NCBI RefSeq assembly: GCF_900104475.1
Contig: NZ_FNJR01000009.1
Coordinates: forward strand, 1 to 64,000
Direction: 5' to 3'
Source: Actinopolyspora xinjiangensis
GTDB taxonomy: Bacteria > Actinomycetota > Actinomycetes > Mycobacteriales > Pseudonocardiaceae
Length of the DNA stretch: 64,000 bases
Below the pieces are notes generated by a model. It did not search any database and was not told the DNA's origin. It saw only the letters and a program-made list of their open reading frames with translations. Positions 42,944 through 52,101 of this stretch are shown here, piece by piece (within the stretch, counting starts at the first letter, position 1; each line of letters starts with the position of its first letter). Made by a program: the position numbers and the translations under genes.

Positions 42944-43391
42944 CCCGCCCGCTTCAGGCGCGCACCGGTGCCGCCGACAGGCTCTCCCGTCCTCGCTCGC
43001 CCCGATGCCGTTCGCTCTCCTCGCGCCGAGGGAGCGTAGCGAGGTGTTCGCCGCGTTCCGGCGCGGCGGTGGTCTCGTCACCGGTTTTCCCGTTCCGGAT
43101 CGCGGACTCGACGACGTTCGACACGCGCACACGACTCGACCCGAGTTTCCCAGAATCCGGGACGAAGCCGGTCAGCGTCGGCGCCCGAATCCCGCGATCC
43201 TGATCACAGGGGACGGCGCGAATCGTCCGAGATGCCGCGCGATCGCATGGTCTGCGCACAGTGTCGTACACAAAATGTTACTTATTTGCGCGACAGGTTA
43301 ACCGTTTCGTGTTGACGACGCCGCCCGAATCCTAGAGAGTCCACGCTCACGGTAGTAATCGACCTCACAAAGGTATGGAAAGGGCGAATAG
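42944..43391. other. spacer between tandem permeases, promoter of copy 2
   Basis: 448 bp without a supported gene. The right part is AT-rich for this genome (43261-43345) and contains TTGACG followed about 16 nt later by TAGAGA. This is a plausible promoter for the second permease, which would then be expressed separately from the first. Confidence 0.5.
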
Positions 43392-45065
43392 ATGGCGACA
43401 CCAACTGCGCCACCGACGCAGGCCAAGGTGCAGCTCGATCACGGGGTGCGCAGGGATGTGAATCGGATCAGCCTGCTGTTCACCGGGGTCGGGGCGATCA
43501 TCGGATCCGGATGGCTGTTCGGCGCCCTCTACGCCTCCCAGATCGCCGGACCGGCAGCGATCCTGTCGTGGATCATCGGTGCGATCATGATCATGCTGAT
43601 CGGTTTCGTCTACGCCGAGCTGTCGGTGATGTTCCCGGTGGTCGGTGGCATCATCCGCTTCCCCCACTACTCCTTCGGCTCCTTCGCCAGTTTCAGCTCC
43701 GGCTGGATCAGCTGGCTGGCCGCCGCCGCGGTCACCCCCATCGAAGTCCTGGCCACCATGCAGTACGCCTACCCGTACGCGAGCTGGCTGATGGTGGAGT
43801 CCGACGGCGAATACCTGGTCCACGGGGCGGGCTGGTTCGTGGCCATCGGACTCATGGCGCTGTACAGCGGGATCAACGTACTCGGTGTCCGACTGTTCGC
43901 CTACCTGAACAACATACTGGTGTGGTGGAAGCTCGCGGTGATCGTGCTGGTCATCGTGGTGCTGTTCGCCGCCGAGTTCAACCCGGGCAACCTCACCGAC
44001 TTCGGCGGCTTCATGCCCAGCGGTGCTGGGGCCATCTTCACCGCCATACCGGCCGCCGGTATCGCGTTCTCCTACCTGGGCTTCCGCAACGGCGTCGAGT
44101 TCGCGGGCGAGACCAACAACCCGCAGCGCAACGTGCCCTTCGCACTGATCGGCTCCGTGGTGATCACGGCGATCATCTACGTGCTGCTGCAGATCTCCTT
44201 CATCACCGGACTGCCGGAACGGCTGCTGGGCAACGGTTGGGAGAACCTCGAGTTCGCCGAGAACGCGGGTCCGCTGGCCGGACTGGCGCTGACGCTGGGC
44301 GTGGCGTGGATGGCGTTCCTGCTGCGCGTCGACGCCGTGATCTCCCCCGCCGACACCGGGCTGATCTACGCGGGTGTGACCACCCGGCTGTCCTACGCCA
44401 ACGCCCGCAACGACAACGCACCGCAGGCGCTGACCAAGCTCAACAGCAAGGGCGTGCCGTGGGTGTCCATCCTGCTGATGTTCGTGGTCGGGTGCTTCTT
44501 CTTCCTGCCCTTCCCCGCCTGGTCGAAGTTCATCGGCTTCATCAGCTCCGCCTTCGCCGTCTCCTTCGCACCGGGCTGCCTCGTCGTGGGCGCGCTGCGC
44601 AGGCAACTGCCCGACCAGGAGCGCCCCTTCCGGTTGCCCGCCGGTGACCTCATCCCGGTACTGGCGTTCATCGCCTCCGGTCTGCTGGTGTACTGGTCGG
44701 GCTGGTCGATCAACGAGAAGATGCTCATCGGCCTGCTGGTGGGCTACGTGGTGTTCGTGATCTACCACGTGACCACCAAGCACGACACACCGCCGGTGGA
44801 CTTCAAGTCCGGCTCCTGGTTCCCGATCTGGCTCGCCGGGCTGATGGTCATGAGCTACTTCGGTGACATGGACGCCAGCGCCGAGGCGGCCGCCAGCCTC
44901 CTCAACGGGGGTGACGGGGTGCTCGGCATCGGCACGGGCTCGCTCGTGGTCGCGGTGTGGAGCGTGGCGATGTACTTCTACGCGATAGCGGTACGACTGC
45001 CCGCCCGCCGGGCCGCCGCCTACATCGAGAAGACCCCGACCGACGCCCCCACCACCGCGGGCTGA
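43392..45065 (+). CDS. APC-family amino acid permease, tandem copy 2
   Basis: 557 residues, closely similar to the permease at 41267-42943 along its whole length, including LLFTGVGAIIGSGWLFGALY and the shared end EKTPTDAPTTAG. Local differences include AYPYASWLMVESDGEYLVHG and a loop near residue 480 (MDASAEAAASLLNG). It is preceded by its own AT-rich putative promoter and followed by two strong hairpins. The pair is a recent tandem duplication, and the two copies could recombine. Whether they differ in substrate or only in regulation is unknown. Confidence 0.92.
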   Translation: MATPTAPPTQAKVQLDHGVRRDVNRISLLFTGVGAIIGSGWLFGALYASQIAGPAAILSWIIGAIMIMLIGFVYAELSVMFPVVGGIIRFPHYSFGSFASFSSGWISWLAAAAVTPIEVLATMQYAYPYASWLMVESDGEYLVHGAGWFVAIGLMALYSGINVLGVRLFAYLNNILVWWKLAVIVLVIVVLFAAEFNPGNLTDFGGFMPSGAGAIFTAIPAAGIAFSYLGFRNGVEFAGETNNPQRNVPFALIGSVVITAIIYVLLQISFITGLPERLLGNGWENLEFAENAGPLAGLALTLGVAWMAFLLRVDAVISPADTGLIYAGVTTRLSYANARNDNAPQALTKLNSKGVPWVSILLMFVVGCFFFLPFPAWSKFIGFISSAFAVSFAPGCLVVGALRRQLPDQERPFRLPAGDLIPVLAFIASGLLVYWSGWSINEKMLIGLLVGYVVFVIYHVTTKHDTPPVDFKSGSWFPIWLAGLMVMSYFGDMDASAEAAASLLNGGDGVLGIGTGSLVVAVWSVAMYFYAIAVRLPARRAAAYIEKTPTDAPTTAG

Positions 45066-45084
45066 GACCTCGGGAGACCACTTC

Positions 45085-45144
45085 GGGCCCGTTCCGGAAC
45101 GGGCCCCACCCGGACGGGGCGGGACCGCACGGTCCCGCCCCGTC
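45085..45144 (+). terminator. double hairpin after the second permease
   Basis: GGGCCCGTTCCGGAACGGGCCC (45085-45106, a perfect 22-bp palindrome) is followed by a second stem, GACGGGGCGGGACCG with its complement (45113-45127 and 45130-45144). Two tandem strong hairpins 20 nt after a stop are very likely a terminator. Confidence 0.85.
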
Positions 45145-45248
45145 TCGTGTCGCCCCCTGTCGAGTAGCGCACACCACACACCGGGGAGCCGACACGACGC
45201 CCCGCATACACTTCGGGGAGCAGGCACAGCAGGCAGACGGGAGTGGTG

Positions 45249-46172
45249 GTGTCCACCAACGGCGGAGCGAACCGGGTGGCGGTCGTGGTCAACACGCTGT
45301 CCCGGACAGGCGGCATCGCCTACACCCAGGCCGTACGGACCCTGGGCGAACTGGGCGTCCCCCTCGGAACCACCTACCCGCTCAGGGACCCGGCACGGCT
45401 GGTGGAGACGGTGCGCACGGCCGTCGACGAGGGGCACGACCTCGTGATCATCGGCGGTGGCGACGGCACCATCAGCTCGGTGGTGGACGTGCTGGCCCAC
45501 ACCGGCGTTCCGATGGGGCTGCTTCCGCTGGGAACGGCCAACGACTTCGCCCGCACCCTGGAGATCCCCACCGAGATCGAGAAGGCCTGCGAGACGATCG
45601 CCCGAGGCAAGGTGGTCGACATCGATCTCGGGCTGTGTGGCAACAACTACTACGCCAACCGGGCCTCGGTCGGCATCGGAGCGAATGTCGCCAACGCCAT
45701 GTCCCCCGGGCTGAAGAAGGTCGTCGGTTCGCTGGCCTACCCGGTAGCCTCGGCGAAGGGATTCCTGCGGCACCGACCGTTCCCGGCACGGCTGACCTTC
45801 CCCGACGGGGACCACCCCACCAGGGAGTTCAACAGCCTGCTGCAGGTCTCCGTCGCCAACGGCCGTTACTTCGGCGGCGGCCAGCTCGCCGTGTCCGACT
45901 CCGGCATCGACGACAGTACGCTGGACGTGACGGTGATCAAGCACGGCAACATCCGCGAACTGGCCACTGTGGTGCGCAACTTCAAGAGCACGAAGCTGCT
46001 GGAGACCGACCAGGCCGAGCACATCCGTACCAGGCGGGTCCGGCTGGAGACCACTCCGAACATGCCGATCAACATCGACGGCGAGCTGGTGGCCGGAACC
46101 CCGGGTGACTTCTCGGTGGCTCGGAACGCACTGCACGTGGTCGTGCCGCGGGACTGGGTGGACGGTGGCTGA
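45249..46172 (+). CDS. diacylglycerol kinase / YegS-like lipid kinase family protein
   Basis: 307 residues. The kinase motif VIIGGGDGTISSVVDVL and LPLGTANDFARTLEIP define the DAGK catalytic domain; a beta-rich C-terminal domain with VSVANGRYFGGGQ follows and ends in the NIDGEL segment typical of YegS. It phosphorylates a lipid hydroxyl (diacylglycerol, ceramide-like or other) with ATP at the membrane face. GTG 45249 has GGGAG 5 nt upstream; two further GTG codons precede it. It lies behind the double terminator, so it has its own promoter. Confidence 0.9.
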   Translation: MSTNGGANRVAVVVNTLSRTGGIAYTQAVRTLGELGVPLGTTYPLRDPARLVETVRTAVDEGHDLVIIGGGDGTISSVVDVLAHTGVPMGLLPLGTANDFARTLEIPTEIEKACETIARGKVVDIDLGLCGNNYYANRASVGIGANVANAMSPGLKKVVGSLAYPVASAKGFLRHRPFPARLTFPDGDHPTREFNSLLQVSVANGRYFGGGQLAVSDSGIDDSTLDVTVIKHGNIRELATVVRNFKSTKLLETDQAEHIRTRRVRLETTPNMPINIDGELVAGTPGDFSVARNALHVVVPRDWVDGG

Positions 46173-46268
46173 GGGAACGCGAGCCGAGCGGCCACGCGCC
46201 GTGCGCCCGCTCCCGAGGCAGACCCTGGCGAACAACGACGCTTCCGGACCGGTGAGGAACGACCACCG

Positions 46269-46466
46269 TTGACGATGTGGAACTACAGCAACGCACCGAG
46301 ATGCACGGTGTGCGCGCACCGCGCGATCATCACCAAACAGCAGGCCCAGACCCTGGTGAACTCCTCGGAAGGCAGACTGGTCGCCTATCAGTGCCCGATC
46401 GAGCTCTCCAGCTGGCACGTGTGGGCGCCGGAGTTCGAACGGGCCGACCGCGGCGAATCCGAATAG
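46269..46466 (+). CDS. small Cys-motif protein, hypothetical
   Basis: 65 residues. A C-x2-C pair near the N-terminus (RCTVCAH) and a later YQCP with a nearby His (SSWHVW) suggest a small zinc-binding fold; the middle is TKQQAQTLVNSSEGRLVAYQ. TTG 46269 is at a good distance (10 nt) from GAGGA; ATG 46275 is the alternative. Unknown function, probably real because composition and motif look conserved. Confidence 0.6.
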   Translation: MTMWNYSNAPRCTVCAHRAIITKQQAQTLVNSSEGRLVAYQCPIELSSWHVWAPEFERADRGESE

Positions 46467-46575
46467 GACGATCCGGATTTCGCCCTGGCAGCGTCGTCTT
46501 CCCACGAAATCGCCGCGCCGCTTCGACGCGGTGCCGAGTGCCCACGACTCCCGCAGGCCGAGCTCCGACCACCCT

Positions 46576-46694
46576 CACAGTCGGCACCGCCGCGGGTTCT
46601 CTCGTGGTGCTCTCGCGAGGACGCCCCCGACGTGGCGTAGTACCTGCTCGATGTCTCCGGCGCCGCGGCGAGAGCCCGCGAGAGGTTCCGCCAC
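46576..46694. repeat. palindromic repeat, family A copy 3
   Basis: Same orientation as 34281-34400 and sharing ACAGTCGGCACCGCCGCGGG at its left end and GCGAGAGGTTCCGCCACC at its right. The outer stem GCTCTCGC/GCGAGAGC is intact and the apical segment GTAGTACCTGCTCGATGT is nearly kept. The inner stem is partly mismatched. Confidence 0.85.
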
Positions 46695-46726
46695 CCGCAC
46701 CGCCCCGCAAACCGCGCCAACAACCC

Positions 46727-47458
46727 TCAACTGACGAGTTCGAAGGTGACGGCGTGTTCGACGCCGAAGGCGGCCCCCGCTTCGGCGGTCGTGCGGTGCA
46801 GGAAGTCGCGCGCCATGTCCTCGGGTGCCTGTTCGGTGAGCGCCGACAGGTAGGTGGCGTGCGCGGCCAGCGACTCCACCGCCCGGCCGAGGGTAGGGCC
46901 GACGTCGACCGCGTGCGTGGGATGCGGGGACCCGGCCACGGCGATCCGGCGTACCCCGTTCCAGGGCGGCAGGTTCTCCTCGGTGACCAGTTCGGGAAAG
47001 ATCCAGCGGTTTCCCGCGTCGCCCACGGCGTCCAGCGCGGCCCTGCCCACGGCGCGGTGATCCGGGCTGTTCCAGCCGCCGAACCCCCAGCGGTCGTAGT
47101 GGTTGAACGTGACGACCAGTTCGGGACGGACTTCCCGGATACCGCGCGCCAGGTCGCGCCGCAGCGCGGTGCCCTCCTCGATGACGCCGTCCCGGTGGTC
47201 GAGGAAGCGAACATCCTCCACCCCGACCAGGGCGGCGCTCGCCCGCTGTTCCCGCTCGCGCAGCGGACCGGCCTGCTCGGGAGCGAGCCCGTCGATACCG
47301 GCCTCGCCGCGCGAGGCCAGCAGGTAGGAGACCCCGTGTCCTTCCTCGGTCCAGCGCGCCACCGCGGCACAGGCGGCGAACTCCACGTCGTCCGGATGCG
47401 CCACGATCACCAGCGCGTGCCGCCAGTCGGTCGGCATGGGTTCGAGTGACTCGGTCAT
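46727..47458 (-). CDS. PIG-L/LmbE family deacetylase
   Basis: 243 residues. The zinc motif VIVAHPDDVEF near the N-terminus and the later NSPDHRAVGRA are the two metal/catalytic segments of the family, which removes N-acetyl groups from sugars (mycothiol MshB and Mca, GlcNAc-PI). ATG 47458 is preceded by GGGGG at 4 nt; an upstream TTG would add seven residues. Composition does not settle whether the substrate is mycothiol-related. It is flanked by two palindromic repeats and has no operon partner. Confidence 0.88.
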   Translation of the reverse strand: MTESLEPMPTDWRHALVIVAHPDDVEFAACAAVARWTEEGHGVSYLLASRGEAGIDGLAPEQAGPLREREQRASAALVGVEDVRFLDHRDGVIEEGTALRRDLARGIREVRPELVVTFNHYDRWGFGGWNSPDHRAVGRAALDAVGDAGNRWIFPELVTEENLPPWNGVRRIAVAGSPHPTHAVDVGPTLGRAVESLAAHATYLSALTEQAPEDMARDFLHRTTAEAGAAFGVEHAVTFELVS

Positions 47459-47593
47459 GAAACCCCCGTCTTCGGCCAAGGATCGGTCACAGAAGTTACC
47501 GGTTCACCGGGTTCCGGGCACAGAAGTCACCGATCTCGCCCGGAAATCGCCGTGTCGCCCGTCGAGACGGGACCACGCGGAACGCGGCGCACG

Positions 47594-47703
47594 GAGCACC
47601 GGCACGTGAGTCGGACGCATTGCGAGGCCGGGCCGCTCGCCGCGTAGGTGGCTACTCACCAGCCGGCCCAACGCAGCGAGGCGCCGACTCACGTGCCGGC
47701 TAC
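47594..47703. repeat. palindromic repeat, family B copy 2
   Basis: Perfect 16-bp outer arms CCGGCACGTGAGTCGG (47599-47614) and complement (47684-47699) enclose inner partly paired GC-rich arms and the apical GTAGGTGGCTACTC. It aligns along its length with 34486-34587. Confidence 0.88.
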
Positions 47704-47739
47704 GCAACCAGCGCAGTGAAGTGCTGTGCGACCTCGCGG

Positions 47740-49398
47740 CTAACCAAGATCGCGGGCGATCGCCCGCCCCGCGTTACGCCCCGAGAACACGCAACCACCG
47801 AGGAAGGTCCCTTCCAGCGCGTTGTAACCGTGCACCCCGCCGCCGCCGAATCCCGCGACCTCACCGGCCGCGTAGAGCCCGTCGAAGGCCGAACCGTCGG
47901 GGCGCATCACCTGCGAGTCCAAATTGGTCTCAAGACCGCCCAGGGTCTTGCGGGTGAGCGGTCGGAGCCGTACCGCGACCAGCGGCCCGTTGCCACTGTC
48001 GAGCAGCCCGTGCGGTGTGGCTACCCGGATCGCCCTGTCGCTGATGAAGCGGCGCGCCGTGCGGATCGCCGAGGCCTGCATGTCCTTGCCGTAGGGACGG
48101 CTCATCTCGGCGTCCCGCGCCGCCACCCGATCCCGCACGGCCCCGAAGTCCAGCAGCGACTCGCCGGTGAGCTCGTTCATGCCGTCGACCAGGTCCCGCA
48201 GGTTGTCCCGCACCACGAAGTCGACGCCGTGGCGCTTGAACGCCTCGACCGGGCCGGGAGCCCCCTTGCGCACCCTGGACAGCAGCTTGCGTGGGCTCTT
48301 GTCCGTCAGGTCCGGGTTCTGCTCCGAGCCCGACAGCGCGAACTCCTTGGCCAGGATGCTTTGGTCCAGCAGGAACCAGCTGTAGTCGTGACCGGTGCCG
48401 AGGATGTGGCGCAGCGTCCCCATGTTGTCGAATCCCGGGAAGTACGGCGCGGGCAACCGCTCACCCGTGGCGTCCAACCACATCGAGGAGGGCCCCGGAA
48501 GAATGCGGATACCGTGCCCCGGCCAGACCGGATCCCAGTTGGTGATGCCCTCGGTGTAGTGCCACATCCGGTCCCGATTGACCACGCTGGCACCCGCGCG
48601 CTCACCGATGTCGAGCATCCTGCCGTCCACGTGCGCGGGAACCCCGGTGAGCATGTGCTCCGGCGCCCGGCCCAGCCAGGAGGGCCAGTTCCGGCGGACC
48701 AGCTCGTGGTCGCCACCGATGCCGCCGGAGGTGACCACCACGGCCTGCGCGTGGTACTCGAACTCCCCCACCACGTTCCGCGAGGAGGCCACCCCTCGTC
48801 GTTCGGCGGAGGGCTCCAGCACACCGCCGCGCACGCCGTACGCGGCACCGTCGGAGACGAGCAGCTCGTCCACCCGGTGGCGGTACCGGATCCGCACCAG
48901 GCCCGCGCGCTCGGCGCGCAGCACCCGCTCGGCGAACACCCGTACGATCTCGGGTCCGGTTCCCCAACCGAAGTGGAACCGGGGCACCGAGTTGCCGTGG
49001 GACGTGGCGGTGCCGCCGCCTCGCTCGGCCCACCCCACGAAGGGCATGAACCGCATCCCGAGCCCGCGCAGGTAGGAGCGCTTCTCCCCGGCCGCGAACT
49101 CGACGTAGGCCCGGGCCCAGCGGCGCGGCCAGTAGTCGGCCTCCGGCCGGTCGAAGGCGGCGCTGTTGTTCCAGTCCCGCAGCGCCAGCTCGTAGCTGTC
49201 CCGCACGCCGAGCCTGCGCTGTTCCGGACTGTCCACGAGGAACAGCCCGCCGAGGGACCAGTGGGCCTGCCCGCCGAGGTTGTCGGCGTTCTCCTGCTCG
49301 ACCAGCAGCACGGATCTGCCCGCGCGGGTCAGCTCGTAGGTGGCCACCAGTCCGGCCAGGCCCGCCCCGACCACGATGACGTCCGCGTCCGATGCCAC
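47740..49398 (-). CDS. FAD-binding dehydrogenase, KstD/fumarate-reductase family
   Basis: 552 residues. The N-terminal dinucleotide site is VIVVGAGLAGLVATYELTRA and the C-terminal FAD segment is LYAAGEVAGFGGGGVHGYNA then LEGTFLGGCVFSGRNAG. This organisation is shared by 3-ketosteroid delta1-dehydrogenases and related flavoproteins that oxidise or reduce C-C bonds. No steroid genes are nearby, so the substrate is open. GTG start at 49398 is preceded by GGGAGG. It is monocistronic. Confidence 0.85.
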   Translation of the reverse strand: MASDADVIVVGAGLAGLVATYELTRAGRSVLLVEQENADNLGGQAHWSLGGLFLVDSPEQRRLGVRDSYELALRDWNNSAAFDRPEADYWPRRWARAYVEFAAGEKRSYLRGLGMRFMPFVGWAERGGGTATSHGNSVPRFHFGWGTGPEIVRVFAERVLRAERAGLVRIRYRHRVDELLVSDGAAYGVRGGVLEPSAERRGVASSRNVVGEFEYHAQAVVVTSGGIGGDHELVRRNWPSWLGRAPEHMLTGVPAHVDGRMLDIGERAGASVVNRDRMWHYTEGITNWDPVWPGHGIRILPGPSSMWLDATGERLPAPYFPGFDNMGTLRHILGTGHDYSWFLLDQSILAKEFALSGSEQNPDLTDKSPRKLLSRVRKGAPGPVEAFKRHGVDFVVRDNLRDLVDGMNELTGESLLDFGAVRDRVAARDAEMSRPYGKDMQASAIRTARRFISDRAIRVATPHGLLDSGNGPLVAVRLRPLTRKTLGGLETNLDSQVMRPDGSAFDGLYAAGEVAGFGGGGVHGYNALEGTFLGGCVFSGRNAGRAIARDLG

Positions 49399-49606
49399 GA
49401 CCGCACCTCCCGTTCGTCTCGGGTTCGCAGCTCAGCCGTCGCGGGTCCCACCACGGTGGTGGGAACGACGGTCGGTCACCGGCCGCGGCCGGGTTCCGTG
49501 CATCCATCCCACCGTCCGATCGGCCTCGCGCGAGGCGTGAGTCACGAAACACTATCCGATACTCACCGGGACCGGAACAGTCCTTTCGGAAACCGTCGAC
49601 GACACG

Positions 49607-51274
49607 TCAGCGCGAGGCGACCTCGCCGGGTGCCTCCCCTGTCTCCTCCGGACGAGCCCTGTCGGGCGCCCCGGTGGCGTGGTAATCGGCCTCGACCGTG
49701 GTGTCGGTGCCCTCCGCTGCGCCGAACCGTCGCACCAGCGGGGTCAGCACCACCGCCACCAGCAGGTTGAGCAGCAGTGCCACCGCTCCCACGTAGATCT
49801 GGGTCTCGATGCCGGAGAGCGGCTGCCAGCCGAAGAGACCGAAGTCCGACAGCGGCATCGCGGAACCACCGAAGTGCCCCTCGCCGGTGGCCGGGTCCTT
49901 GGGTATCAGGTACAGCCGCCAGAGCCCCCAGGCCATGCCGACCGCCCAACCGGCGACCAGCGCCCAGCGATGCAGCCACCTGGTGTAGAGCGCGATCGCC
50001 ACGGCGGGCAGGGTCTGCAGCACGATCACCCCACCGATGAGCTGCATGTCGATGGAGAACTGCGGGTCGATGAACACGATGCTCAGTACCGCGCCGAACT
50101 TGACCACCAGCGAGGCGAGCTTGGCCTGCTTGGCCTCCTGGGCGGGGGTGGCGCCGGGGCGCAGGTGCTCCTTGTAGATGTTGCGTGTCCACAGGTTGGC
50201 CGCCGCGATGGACATGATCGCGGCCGGGACCAGGGCCCCGATGCCGATGGCCGCGTAGGCCAGGCCCGCGAACCAGTCGGAGAACATCCGGTCGAACAAC
50301 ACCGGCACGATCGTGTTGGAGTCCGGTTCGCCGGTGGCACCGTTGACGATGGGCTCGACCCCGGCGGCCAGCGCGGCGTAGCCCAGCAGCGCCAGCATGC
50401 CGAGCAGGAACGAGTATGCGGGCAGCGCGACCATGTTGCGCCGGATGACCCCGCGTCCGGAGGAGGCCAGGATGCCGGTCAGTGAGTGCGGGTACAGGAA
50501 GAGCGAGAGCGCCGAGCCCAACGCGAGTGTGGCGTACTGCAGTTGGTTGTGCTCGCCGAGCAGGATCGATCCGGATCCACCCGAGTCCGGATCGGACAGT
50601 TCGGCGGCGGACTCGTCGATGATCGATCCCCAGCCGCCGAGCTGGGTGGGCAGGTAGAACACCGCGACGATGATGACCGCGTAGATCAGCAGGTCCTTGA
50701 CGAAGGCGATCAGCGCGGGCGCGCGCAACCCGGACTGGTAGGTGTACAGCGCCAGCACCACGAAGGCGACGAACAGCGGGGCGTGCCCGGCCAGGCCGCC
50801 CGCGTTGAGCCCCATCGTGCGCAGCACCGCCTCCAGACCGGCCAGCTGCAGCGCGATGTAGGGCATCGTGGCGACGATGCCGGTGACGGCGATCAGCGTG
50901 GCCAGCAGCGACGACCCGTAGCGGCCGCGCACGTAGTCGGCGGGGGTGACGTAGCCGTGCACTCTGGACACCGACCACATGCGCAGCAGTGGCAGCAGCA
51001 CCAGCGGGTAGAGCACCACGGTGTAGGGCAGCGCGAAGAAACCCATCGCACCGGCCCCGAAGACCAGGGCCGGAACCGCGACGAAGGTGTAGGCGGTGTA
51101 GAGGTCTCCGCCCACCAGGAACCAGGTGATCCAGGAGCCGAACTTGCGGCCCCCGAGCCCCCACTCGTCCAGGTGTTGCATGGACTCGGCCCGGCGCCAG
51201 CGCGTGGCGGCGAATCCCAGGACCGAGACGAACAGGAAGAGCCCGGCGAAGACGCCGAATTCGGTCCACTGCAT
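49607..51274 (-). CDS. sodium:solute symporter (MctP-like monocarboxylate/SSS family)
   Basis: 555 residues with about 13 membrane helices. It starts with FGVFAGLFLFVSVLGFAATR. GGRKFGSWITWFLVGGDLYT is the first helix pair of the SSS family, and YVTPADYVRGRYGS and SLSLFLYPHSLTGILAS are further landmarks. The tail is acidic. With the small DUF3311 protein encoded upstream in the same direction it makes the usual actinobacterial pair importing acetate, pyruvate, lactate or related acids. The start at 51274 lacks a clear ribosome site. Confidence 0.9.
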   Translation of the reverse strand: MQWTEFGVFAGLFLFVSVLGFAATRWRRAESMQHLDEWGLGGRKFGSWITWFLVGGDLYTAYTFVAVPALVFGAGAMGFFALPYTVVLYPLVLLPLLRMWSVSRVHGYVTPADYVRGRYGSSLLATLIAVTGIVATMPYIALQLAGLEAVLRTMGLNAGGLAGHAPLFVAFVVLALYTYQSGLRAPALIAFVKDLLIYAVIIVAVFYLPTQLGGWGSIIDESAAELSDPDSGGSGSILLGEHNQLQYATLALGSALSLFLYPHSLTGILASSGRGVIRRNMVALPAYSFLLGMLALLGYAALAAGVEPIVNGATGEPDSNTIVPVLFDRMFSDWFAGLAYAAIGIGALVPAAIMSIAAANLWTRNIYKEHLRPGATPAQEAKQAKLASLVVKFGAVLSIVFIDPQFSIDMQLIGGVIVLQTLPAVAIALYTRWLHRWALVAGWAVGMAWGLWRLYLIPKDPATGEGHFGGSAMPLSDFGLFGWQPLSGIETQIYVGAVALLLNLLVAVVLTPLVRRFGAAEGTDTTVEADYHATGAPDRARPEETGEAPGEVASR

Positions 51275-51315
51275 TCTATTGAGGTCTTCCGTTCGAGTTT
51301 CCGGGGTGTTCGAGT

Positions 51316-51412
51316 CGCGGAACCTCCCGCCTGCTCTCGCTCCGGGGGACCGACATCGGCTGGGGACCGCACGACGTCGGGCCTTCTCCGCGAGAGCCGA
51401 AGCGGGAGTCCC
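51316..51412. repeat. palindromic repeat, family A copy 4 (inverted)
   Basis: Inverted orientation, most diverged copy. GCGGAACCTCCCGCCTGCTC at the left and GCGAGAGCCGAAGCGGGAGT at the right keep the outer arms. The inner stem ACCGACATCGG...CGACGTCGGG resembles copy 1. The apex has lost the GTAGTAC motif. It lies in the spacer between the symporter and DUF3311 genes. Confidence 0.75.
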
Positions 51413-51500
51413 CGTGGCGATGCGGGTCGCCGGGGTGGCGGTTCGGCGCCCGCGCGCCGAAAGCATCGTCAGTGTGCGTAATACGTCGGGAAGACACGGG

Positions 51501-51773
51501 TCAGCGCTTCCCCTCGCCGCCGTCGGTGGTGGGCTCGGTCACCGCGCGCTCCCTCCGATTCGCGGCACGGACCACCAGGCCGACGCACACCACGCCGAGC
51601 GGCACGAACAGGAACTGTGCCCAGTAGAACATCGGCAACCCGAACAGCCTCGGCTCATCGTGGTTCCACAGTGGAGTCACGAGCATGAGCAGCGGAACGA
51701 GCAGCAGCAGGTTCCAGGGCGAGCGGTCGGTTCCCGGACGAGCTCCGGCGGCGGAGCCGCGCTGCTGGCTCAT
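51501..51773 (-). CDS. DUF3311 small membrane protein, symporter partner
   Basis: 90 residues with two membrane helices (NLLLLVPLLMLVTPLWN and WAQFLFVPLGVVCVGLVVRA), separated by a short loop with the conserved EPRLFGLPMFYW segment. DUF3311 proteins almost always sit next to an SSS-family symporter, here encoded downstream but separated by 226 bp holding a palindromic repeat. Start ATG 51773 with GGAGG 7 nt upstream. It likely helps assembly or stability of the transporter. Confidence 0.88.
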   Translation of the reverse strand: MSQQRGSAAGARPGTDRSPWNLLLLVPLLMLVTPLWNHDEPRLFGLPMFYWAQFLFVPLGVVCVGLVVRAANRRERAVTEPTTDGGEGKR

Positions 51774-52101
51774 GTACGGCCTCCCCAGGCTGTGCCGGTA
51801 CGAATCACCCGATCGGGCAGCAGCATGCTAGTCGGAGTCGGCCTCGCCGGGAAGGGTCGTCCGACCACGTGGGACGCCGACTCGCTGCGTGACGCGGAAT
51901 TCCGCTGCGTGCACGGTGTTCCGCGCACCGCGTCCGGCGCCGAGCGGGCGGAAGGCTCCGAAAAGGCGCCGAGCGGCGGTCCGGCACACTGTGGCACCGG
52001 AGCGCACTCCACGGCGCCCCGCCGACGAGGCGCCCCACCGGGCGGTCATCCGGCGGGGAGTCCGGGCATCGAGCGACAACCCCGGCGACGAAGGCGGACC
52101 A

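Noticed and set aside
43365-46505. ~1,000-codon open frame on the - strand
   Set aside because: Mirror of the second permease and lipid-kinase genes; no domain and biased residues.
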